Under the pieces are notes generated by a model. That model saw nothing but the letters and a program-made list of their open reading frames with translations. It was not told the origin of the DNA and searched no databases. A stretch of 13,427 nucleotides of DNA from Actinomycetes bacterium (GTDB lineage Bacteria; Actinomycetota; Actinomycetes; Prado026): the NCBI GenBank assembly GCA_025455945.1, contig JALOLN010000046.1, positions 1 to 13,427 of the forward strand, in the 5' to 3' direction. Numbering within the stretch: position 1 is the first letter of the stretch; every line of letters starts with the position of its first letter. The position numbers and the translations under genes are program-made. Of this stretch, positions 5,559-11,219 are shown in pieces.

Positions 5559-6920
5559 TCACCGTCCCTCCAGGCGTGGGTCGCTGCCGCGCGGGCCGGC
5601 GAGGTGCTCCGCACCGGCGCTCAGCGTGGGCTCCCACTCGAACACGACGGCGTTGTCCTCCGGGCCGATGAGCACCTCGTCGCCGCGCTGCGCGCCCGCT
5701 GCCAGCAGCGCGTCCTCGACGCCGAGCCGGGCCAGCCGGTCCGCGAGGTAGCCCACCGCCTCGTCGTTGGCGAAGTCGGTCTGCCGCACCCAGCGCTCGG
5801 GCTTCTCCCCGCGCACCCGGAACCGCTCGCCCTCGCGCACCACGGTGAAGCCGACGTCGTCGACCCCTGCGGGACGCAGCACGATCCGGGTCGGCTCGGC
5901 GCGCTCGGCGGCCCGCGCGGCCCGCGCCGCGGACACCAGCGCGGCCATGGCGAAGGACAGCTCCCGCAGCCCCTCATGGCTCGCGGCGCTGATCAGGTGG
6001 ACCGGCAGGCCGCGCGCCTCGATGTCGGCCCGGACCAGCTCCGCCAGCTCCCGCGCCTCGGGCACGTCCACCTTGTTCAGCGCCACCAGCCGCGGCCGGT
6101 CGGCCAGCCCGCCGTACGCCGCCAGCTCCGCCTCGATCGCGTCGAGGTCGGACAGCGGGTCGCGGCCCGGCTCCAGCGTCGCGCAGTCCAGCACGTGGAC
6201 GAGCGCCGCACAGCGCTCGACGTGGCGCAGGAACTCCAGGCCGAGCCCCTTGCCCTGGCTGGCACCCGGGATCAGGCCGGGGACGTCGGCCAGGGTGAAG
6301 CGGACCTCCCCGGCCTGGACGACCCCGAGGTGGGGCACCAGCGTCGTGAACGGGTAGTCGGCGACCTTGGGCCGGGCGGCCGACAGTGCCGCGACCAGGC
6401 TGGACTTGCCGGCGCTGGGGAAGCCGACCAGGCCGACGTCGGCGACGGTCTTGAGCTCGAGGACGACGTCGTGGGACTCCCCGGGCTCCCCGAGCAGCGC
6501 GAAGCCGGGCGCCCGCCGCCGGGGCGAGGCCAGCGCGGCGTTGCCGAGGCCCCCTCGACCGCCGCGCGCGACGACGAACCGGGTGCCGGCGCCGACGAGG
6601 TCGGCCAGCGGGGCCCCGCTCGCGGTGGTGACCACGGTGCCCTCCGGGACCGGCAGGAGGAGATCCTCGCCGGCCGCACCGTTGCGGTGCGCGCCCATCC
6701 CCGGCCGGCCGCTGGTCGCCCGGCGGTGGGGCCCCCGGTGGTAGTCGAGCAGCGTGGTCGTCTGCGGGTCGACGACCAGGACGACGTCCCCGCCGCGCCC
6801 GCCGTCCCCGCCGTCGGGGCCGCCGAGCGGCTTGAACTTCTCGCGGTGGATCGAGGCGCAGCCGTGCCCGCCGTCCCCGGCGCTGGCGTGCAGCACCACC
6901 CGGTCGACGAACGTGGTCAC
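5559..6920 (-). CDS. obg: Obg family ribosome-associated GTPase
   Basis: Obg/CgtA is an essential GTPase that binds the 50S subunit and links ribosome assembly to growth and stress. The 453-aa protein has the three expected domains. The Gly-rich Obg fold is at 1-160 (KFKPLGGPDGGDGGRGGDV, GRGGLGN). The G domain follows with G1 GFPSAGKSS at 166-174, G2 threonines at 192-193, G3 DVPG at 212-215, G4 NKVD at 282-285 and G5 SAAS at 311-314. The C-terminal OCT domain is at about 345-428, followed by a short tail. The GTG start at 6920 is preceded by a GAGG about 8 bases upstream and gives the usual N-terminus, MTTFVDRV. The gene is 36 bases downstream of rpmA in the rplU-rpmA-obg-proB operon. Confidence 0.97.
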   Translation of the reverse strand: MTTFVDRVVLHASAGDGGHGCASIHREKFKPLGGPDGGDGGRGGDVVLVVDPQTTTLLDYHRGPHRRATSGRPGMGAHRNGAAGEDLLLPVPEGTVVTTASGAPLADLVGAGTRFVVARGGRGGLGNAALASPRRRAPGFALLGEPGESHDVVLELKTVADVGLVGFPSAGKSSLVAALSAARPKVADYPFTTLVPHLGVVQAGEVRFTLADVPGLIPGASQGKGLGLEFLRHVERCAALVHVLDCATLEPGRDPLSDLDAIEAELAAYGGLADRPRLVALNKVDVPEARELAELVRADIEARGLPVHLISAASHEGLRELSFAMAALVSAARAARAAERAEPTRIVLRPAGVDDVGFTVVREGERFRVRGEKPERWVRQTDFANDEAVGYLADRLARLGVEDALLAAGAQRGDEVLIGPEDNAVVFEWEPTLSAGAEHLAGPRGSDPRLEGR

Positions 6921-6956
6921 CGGCTCGACCTCACGGTGCGCCCGCGGGCCGCCCGC

Positions 6957-7214
6957 CTACTCCGCAGCCGGGACGACGTTGACGACGCGCCGCCCGCGCC
7001 GGGTGCCGAACTCGACGGCACCGGCGGTCAGCGCGAACAGGGTGTCGTCGCCCCCACGGCCGACGTTGGTCCCCGGGTGGAAGTGCGTGCCACGCTGGCG
7101 CACGAGGATCTCCCCGGCGTTGACCACCTGGCCGCCGAACCGCTTGACGCCGAGACGCTGGGCGTGGGAGTCCCGCCCGTTGCGCGAGGAGGAGGCGCCC
7201 TTCTTGTGAGCCAT
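6957..7214 (-). CDS. rpmA: 50S ribosomal protein L27
   Basis: L27 sits near the peptidyl transferase centre, and its N-terminus reaches toward the tRNA ends. The 85-aa protein starts MAHKKGASSSRNGRDS and continues RLGVKRFGGQVVNAGEILVRQRGT and FHPGTNVGRGGDDTLFAL, a full-length match to the family from memory. The conserved N-terminus begins directly at the ATG, without the cleavable extension found in Firmicutes. The ATG is 11 bases after the rplU stop. The stop is TAG. No strong Shine-Dalgarno is seen, so coupling to rplU is plausible. Confidence 0.97.
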   Translation of the reverse strand: MAHKKGASSSRNGRDSHAQRLGVKRFGGQVVNAGEILVRQRGTHFHPGTNVGRGGDDTLFALTAGAVEFGTRRGRRVVNVVPAAE

Positions 7215-7225
7215 GAGTCCGCGAC

Positions 7226-7537
7226 CTACTTCGTCTCGATGCCGGTGACCTTGACCCGGGTCAGCGCCTGACGGTGCCCCTGGCGCTTGCGGTACCCGGT
7301 CTTGTTCTTGAACTTCATGATCGTGATCTTGGGACCCTTGGCGTCGCCCACGATCTCCGCGGTCACGGTCACGCCGGCGAGGGCCGCGGGGTCGCTGGTG
7401 ACGGTCTCCCCGTCGACGAGCAGCAGCGCGGGCAGCTGCACGGTGCTGCCGGGCGCACCCGAGAGCCGGTTGGTCTCGACGACGTCGCCGACAGCGACCT
7501 TCTCCTGACGGCCACCGGCACGGACGATCGCGTACAC
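7226..7537 (-). CDS. rplU: 50S ribosomal protein L21
   Basis: L21 is a 23S rRNA-binding protein of the large subunit. The 103-aa product starts MYAIVRAGGRQEKVAVGDVV and ends in the basic block KFKNKTGYRKRQGHRQ (residues 75-90) plus VKVTGIETK, at the family's usual length. GTG at 7537 is chosen because AGGAG lies 7 bases upstream and homology starts there; the longer open frame upstream is intergenic sequence. It is the first gene of the rplU-rpmA-obg-proB operon and has its own promoter inside the end of thiQ, with a leader of about 87 bases. Confidence 0.97.
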   Translation of the reverse strand: MYAIVRAGGRQEKVAVGDVVETNRLSGAPGSTVQLPALLLVDGETVTSDPAALAGVTVTAEIVGDAKGPKITIMKFKNKTGYRKRQGHRQALTRVKVTGIETK

Positions 7538-7603
7538 CGCGGTACTCCTGTCTTGCTCGCTGACGGGCGTCCGCGGCACCGGGTCGCTGGGCACGGACGA
7601 CGG

Positions 7604-7622
7604 GGCGTGCACGCAGCACGCC
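7604..7622 (-). promoter_or_regulatory. Hairpin at the predicted 5' end of the rplU leader
   Basis: GGCGTG and CACGCC form a 6-bp stem around a 7-base loop. Given the promoter at 7631-7660, transcription should start about 1-2 bases before this stem, so the rplU message would begin with it. It also lies just after the thiQ stop. It could stabilise the 5' end, act in L21 feedback control, or slow polymerase leaving thiQ. There is no T-run after it. Confidence 0.4.
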
Positions 7623-7628
7623 GAAGGG

Positions 7629-8321
7629 TCAGGGTACGGACCCCCGGCCGGTCGGGTCAAACCCACCGGCGGCGCCGAGGTCCGCGAGCCGCACCACCCG
7701 GTCCCCCACCAGCTGCGCCTCGGCGAGGTCGTGCGTGACGTGCACCGCCGGGGTGCCCAGCCGGTGCAGCAGCGCTCGGACGTCGACGGCCAGGCGGTCC
7801 CGCAGGTCGCGGTCGAGGGCGCCGAACGGCTCGTCGAGCAGCAGCAGCCGCGGGTCCGGGGCGAGCGCCCGGGCCAGGGCCACCCGCTGGGCCTCCCCGC
7901 CGGACAGCGTCGCGACCCGGCGGCGCCCGAAGCCGGGCAGGTCCACCAGCTCGAGCAGGCCCGCCACCCGGGTGCCCACCTCCGCACCCGGGCGCCCGGC
8001 GGCGCGCAGGCCGTAGCCCACGTTCCCGACGACGTCGAGGTGGGGGAACAGCAGGGGGTCCTGGAAGACCAGGCCGAACCGCCGCCGGTGCGCCGGCACG
8101 CCGGCGAGGTCCGCGCCCGCCCACCACACCGTCCCGCTGTCCGGCTCGCGCAGCCCCGCGACCACCTGCAGCAGGGTGGACTTGCCGGAGCCGCTCGGGC
8201 CGAGCAGGCAGACGACCTCGCCGGGGCCCACGGTGAGGGAGACCCGGTCCAGCACCCGGCGCGTCCCGAAGGCGACCGAGACCGCGTCGACGCGCAGGGC
8301 GGCGTCCGACGGCGTGGTCAC
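7629..8321 (-). CDS. thiQ: Thiamine ABC transporter ATP-binding protein
   Basis: This is the ATPase that drives thiamine import with ThiP and ThiB. The 230-aa protein has Walker A GPSGSGKST at 41-49, Q-loop Gln87 in VFQDPLLFPHLDV, signature LSGGEAQRVALARAL at 139-153, Walker B LLLLDEPFGALD at 159-170 and the H-loop His197 in HVTHD. It is about the length of ThiQ and shorter than sugar or spermidine ATPases, which carry a C-terminal regulatory domain. The GTG start overlaps the permease TGA by 4 bases (GTGA), a sign of translational coupling. The assignment to thiamine rests on the ThiB-like binding protein and the TPP riboswitch at the head of the operon. Its 3' end contains the rplU promoter. 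Confidence 0.9.
   Translation of the reverse strand: MTTPSDAALRVDAVSVAFGTRRVLDRVSLTVGPGEVVCLLGPSGSGKSTLLQVVAGLREPDSGTVWWAGADLAGVPAHRRRFGLVFQDPLLFPHLDVVGNVGYGLRAAGRPGAEVGTRVAGLLELVDLPGFGRRRVATLSGGEAQRVALARALAPDPRLLLLDEPFGALDRDLRDRLAVDVRALLHRLGTPAVHVTHDLAEAQLVGDRVVRLADLGAAGGFDPTGRGSVP
7631..7660 (-). promoter_or_regulatory. Promoter for the rplU-rpmA-obg-proB operon
   Basis: On the minus strand a -35 TTGACC (complement of 7655-7660) and a -10 TACCCT (complement of 7631-7636) are spaced by exactly 18 bases, a strong match to the actinobacterial housekeeping sigma consensus. The box lies inside the last codons of thiQ, with the -10 touching its stop codon. The predicted start is near 7624, leaving a leader of about 87 bases to the rplU GTG. 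This would separate ribosomal gene expression from thiamine control upstream. Confidence 0.68.
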
Positions 8322-9910
8322 AGCTGGCCCGGCCGGCCGGCCCGCAGCCGCTCGGTGACCAGCACGGCCAGCGCCGTCACGACCATGAGCACCGTCGCCA
8401 GCGCCATCGCCGTCCCGAGGGACTGCTCCCCCGGCCGGCCGAGCAGCCGGACCACCTGCACCGGCAGGGTCGGGGAGTCGGCCCGGGCGAGGAACGCGGT
8501 GGCGCCGAACTCCCCGAGGGAGACCGCGAAGGCGAACCCCGCGCCGACGCCGAGCGCCCGGGCCAGCTGCGGGAGGTCGACCGTGGCCCAGGTGCGCAGC
8601 GGGGCGGCGCCGAGCGTCGCCGCCACCTGCCGCAGCCGGGGGTCGACCGAGCGGGCCACCGGCAGCACGGTCCGCAGCACCAGCGGGACCGCGACGAGGG
8701 CGTGCGCCAGCGGCACCATGCCCCACGACCCGCGCAGGTCCAGCGGGGGCCGCCCGTAGGCCAGCAGCAGGCCGAACCCGACCGTCACCGCCGAGGTGCC
8801 CAGTGGCAGGGTCAGCCCGGCGTCCAGCAGGCTCGCGCCATGCCGTGCATAGGCCACCGCACAGGCCGCCAGGCCACCGACGACGACCGCCACGACGGTG
8901 GCCACCGCGGCGTACCCCAGCGAGACGCGCAGGGCGGCCAGCGGCGCGGAGAACCCCGTGGTGCCCGCGTCGACATCGGCGAGCGCCCGCCACCAGGCCA
9001 GCCCGAAGCCGTCACCGACGCGGACCGAGCGGTAGACCAGGGCCACCATCGGCGCGACGAGCAGGACGCCGATCGAGGCCAGCACGCCGCCGAGCAGGAC
9101 GAGCTGGCCCGGGCGACGGGGCCGCACGGTGGTCTCCGCCGGGTCGGTGCGCAGCCGCTGGGCGACCGCGACCCGGGCCTGCAGCCGCGCGGAGACGAGC
9201 AGGACGACGCCCAGCGCGCCGAGCTGGAGCAGCGCGAGGCCGGCCGCCCCGGAGAGGTCGAGGAGCTGGGCGGTGCGCCGGTAGATCTCCACCTCGAGGG
9301 TCACGGTCGTCGGGCCGCCCAGCACGAGGACGACCCCGAACGAGGTGAACGTGAACAGCAGCACCAGCGCCGCCGCCGCGGCGACGGCGGGCCGCAGCAG
9401 CGGCCAGGTGACGGTGCGGAAGGCCCGCCACGGCGTGGCGCCGAGGGCGCGGGCAACCTGCTCGTACCGCGGGTCGAGGTGCGCCCACAGCCCGCCCACG
9501 ACCCGGACCACCACCGCGTAGTTGAAGAACACGTGCGCCAGCAGGATCACCCCGAGCGTGCCCACCCACGACGGTGGCAGCAGCGCGCGGAACGCCAGCC
9601 CGACGACGACCGTCGGCAGCACGAAGGGGACCGTGGCCACGGCGAGCAGGGCCCGGCGGCCGGGGAAGGCGTAGCGGTGCAGCACGAAGGTGCCGGGCAG
9701 CGCTACGGCGAGGGTGAGCAGCGTGCTCAGCAGCGCCTGGCCGAGGGTGAACCCGACGACCCGCCACACCGACGGCTGCTGCAGCACCTCCACCGAGCGG
9801 CCGGAGAGGCTGTGCGCGAGGAGGACCGCGACCGGCCAGGCGAGGAACGCCAGCAGGACCCCCACCGGGACGATCGCCAGCACCCAGGCGCGCAGCGGGG
9901 CGGCCCCCAC
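8318..9910 (-). CDS. thiP: Thiamine ABC transporter permease, two fused permease units
   Basis: The 530-aa membrane protein has two tandem binding-protein-dependent permease units, as in ThiP and related ferric-ion permeases. Each unit has an ATPase-contact loop with conserved glycine: EQVARALGATPW near 150-161 and RQVAATLGAAPL near 428-438. About twelve hydrophobic segments are visible, for example at 9-33, 55-77, 86-110, 118-140, 175-199, 222-241, 270-293, 329-355, 365-385, 398-418, 452-475 and 499-519. The GTG at 9910 is the first normal start and lies just before the first membrane helix. Its Shine-Dalgarno is poor (AGGGG only about 2 bases away), and the frame stays open upstream with no other ATG, GTG or TTG before thiB, so the exact start is uncertain. 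Confidence 0.9.
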   Translation of the reverse strand: MGAAPLRAWVLAIVPVGVLLAFLAWPVAVLLAHSLSGRSVEVLQQPSVWRVVGFTLGQALLSTLLTLAVALPGTFVLHRYAFPGRRALLAVATVPFVLPTVVVGLAFRALLPPSWVGTLGVILLAHVFFNYAVVVRVVGGLWAHLDPRYEQVARALGATPWRAFRTVTWPLLRPAVAAAAALVLLFTFTSFGVVLVLGGPTTVTLEVEIYRRTAQLLDLSGAAGLALLQLGALGVVLLVSARLQARVAVAQRLRTDPAETTVRPRRPGQLVLLGGVLASIGVLLVAPMVALVYRSVRVGDGFGLAWWRALADVDAGTTGFSAPLAALRVSLGYAAVATVVAVVVGGLAACAVAYARHGASLLDAGLTLPLGTSAVTVGFGLLLAYGRPPLDLRGSWGMVPLAHALVAVPLVLRTVLPVARSVDPRLRQVAATLGAAPLRTWATVDLPQLARALGVGAGFAFAVSLGEFGATAFLARADSPTLPVQVVRLLGRPGEQSLGTAMALATVLMVVTALAVLVTERLRAGRPGQL

Positions 9911-9993
9911 CGCCCCTGTCCGCGGCTCGGCGTGGGTGACACGGTCCGTCTGACGGGGATCGGGGATGGGGGCGTCGCGCGGCGCCAGCAGGG

Positions 9994-11109
9994 TCAGCGG
10001 AGCACCACCTCGGTCCAGGCCTCCACCCAGCGGTCCCGGTTCTCGGCGACCACCTCGGGCGCCAGCGCCAGCGGCTCCGGTGGGACGGCGGCGAAGCGGG
10101 TGAAGACCTCCGGCAGCGCGGTCCCGTCCCGGGCCGGGAAGACGAACATGGACAGGGCGACGTCAGCCTGGAACGGCTCGGAGAGCAGCCAGTCCACGAC
10201 CGCGCGGGCGGCCTCCGGCCTATCGGTGCCGCGCAGCACCCCGGCGAACTCCACCTGTCGGTAGCAGCCGTCGGTCAGCACACTGGTCGACGGCGCGCTC
10301 GGCTTCGGGTCGGCGGCGAACACGATCTCCGCCGGCGGCGAGGAGGCGTACGAGACGACGAGCGGACGGGTGCCGCGGCCCCCGCCGCCGCTGAACTCGC
10401 CGGTGTAAGCCTCCGTCCAGCCGTTGACGACCCGGACGCCGTTGGCCCGCAGCCGTTCCCAGTAGCCGGTCCAGCCCTCCTCGCCGTACCGCGCCACCGT
10501 GGCCAGCAGGAAGGCCAGGCCGGGCGACGACGTGGCCGGGTTCTCGACGACCAGCAGGTCCCGGTACCGCGGGTCGGCGAGCTGCTCGAGCGTGGCCGGC
10601 GGCACGAGCCCGCGGTCGGCGAACCACCGGTCGTCGCGGTTGACGCACACGTCGCCGTAGTCGACGGGGACCACCGCGTCGTCGGTGTCGATCTCCCGCA
10701 GCTTCGGGCTGACCTCGGCCAGGGCGGCCGGCCGGTACGGAGCGAAGACCTCGGCGTCGACGGCGCGTGACAGCAGCGTGGTGTCGAGCCCGAACAGCAC
10801 GTCCCCCTCGGGGTTGCCCGCGGTGAGGACGGCGCGGTTGACCAGCTCCCCGGCGTCCCCGGCGGTCACCACCTGGACGGTGACGCCGGTCCGTGCGGCG
10901 AGATCCGCGAGGACGTCGTCGGACACCGCGAAGGAGTCGTGGGTGAGCAGCCGGACCGTGGTCGGCGCGAAGCTGGCCGGCGGTGCAACGGTGACGTCCG
11001 CCGTCCCGCTGGGTGCGCCCGAGCCGGATCCCGACGCGCACGCGGTCAGTGCCAGCGCCACGAGCGTGACGGTGGCCAGCAGCCCCCACGGGGCGACGGG
11101 GCGACGCAT
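9994..11109 (-). CDS. thiB: Thiamine-binding lipoprotein of the ABC transporter
   Basis: This is the extracytoplasmic thiamine receptor. The 371-aa protein starts with a lipoprotein signal: Arg2-Arg3, a hydrophobic core at 8-21 and a lipobox LTAC ending at Cys24, then a Ser/Gly linker. Several stretches match E. coli ThiB as I recall it: LTHDSFA at 55-61, DVLFGLDTTLL at 103-113, PVDYGD at 148-153, NPATSSPGLAFLL at 190-202, GWTEAY at 230-235 and SYASSP at 253-258. A Gly-rich insertion at 239-247 is extra, and Phe322/Phe324 lie where I recall the E. coli aromatic NWMYP segment. Cys155 and Cys282 could pair outside the cell. The ATG at 11109 has GGAGG 8 bases upstream, inside the riboswitch 3' edge. 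thiP begins 83 bases after the stop. Confidence 0.93.
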   Translation of the reverse strand: MRRPVAPWGLLATVTLVALALTACASGSGSGAPSGTADVTVAPPASFAPTTVRLLTHDSFAVSDDVLADLAARTGVTVQVVTAGDAGELVNRAVLTAGNPEGDVLFGLDTTLLSRAVDAEVFAPYRPAALAEVSPKLREIDTDDAVVPVDYGDVCVNRDDRWFADRGLVPPATLEQLADPRYRDLLVVENPATSSPGLAFLLATVARYGEEGWTGYWERLRANGVRVVNGWTEAYTGEFSGGGGRGTRPLVVSYASSPPAEIVFAADPKPSAPSTSVLTDGCYRQVEFAGVLRGTDRPEAARAVVDWLLSEPFQADVALSMFVFPARDGTALPEVFTRFAAVPPEPLALAPEVVAENRDRWVEAWTEVVLR

Positions 11110-11116
11110 GCTGAGT

Positions 11117-11205
11117 TCCTCCGCTGGCATTACCCAGATCAGGTTCGCGGGTCGGCGGCGGTCGGCCACCCTCTCAGCCCGGCGGTCCCCCGAGCTCCCC
11201 GTGGT
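11117..11205 (-). promoter_or_regulatory. TPP riboswitch (THI element)
   Basis: On the minus strand the leader has all TPP-aptamer landmarks in order: CACGGGGAGC (complement of 11194-11203), GGCTGAGAGGG, ACCCGCGAACCTGATCTGG and GGTAATGCCAGCG. The thiB Shine-Dalgarno GGAGG (complement of 11118-11122) follows GCCAGC directly and would lie in the closing stem region. No U-tract terminator is present between aptamer and ATG, so control of translation start is the likely mode: TPP bound, thiB off. The aptamer begins about 11 bases after the rne stop. An ATG inside the aptamer is in frame with thiB. Confidence 0.95.
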
Positions 11206-11213
11206 GCGGGTCC

Positions 11214-11219
11214 ATGCTA
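11214..11219 (-). promoter_or_regulatory. Candidate -10 (TAGCAT) for the thiBPQ transcript
   Basis: On the minus strand TAGCAT fits TAnnnT, and its first three bases are the TAG stop codon of rne. A start 6-7 bases downstream falls near 11207, right before the aptamer. No convincing -35 is seen 17-18 bases upstream, so this is supported mainly by position. Confidence 0.35.

Noticed and set aside
5316..7271. A 651-codon plus-strand open frame over proB, obg and rpmA
   Set aside because: Low-complexity antisense shadow; obg, rpmA and proB on the other strand are unmistakable.
7604..7622. Hairpin after thiQ as an intrinsic terminator
   Set aside because: It has no T-run and only a 6-bp stem, and it lies at the predicted start of the rplU message, so a leader hairpin is the better reading.
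7629..8993. thiQ as the 3' part of a 454-aa fusion protein
   Set aside because: The first 224 codons are an out-of-frame reading of thiP; the GTGA overlap at 8318-8321 marks the real start.
8702..10264. A 520-codon plus-strand open frame opposite thiP and thiB
   Set aside because: Composition is Gln/Arg/Gly/His-rich without motifs, again a shadow of the minus-strand genes.
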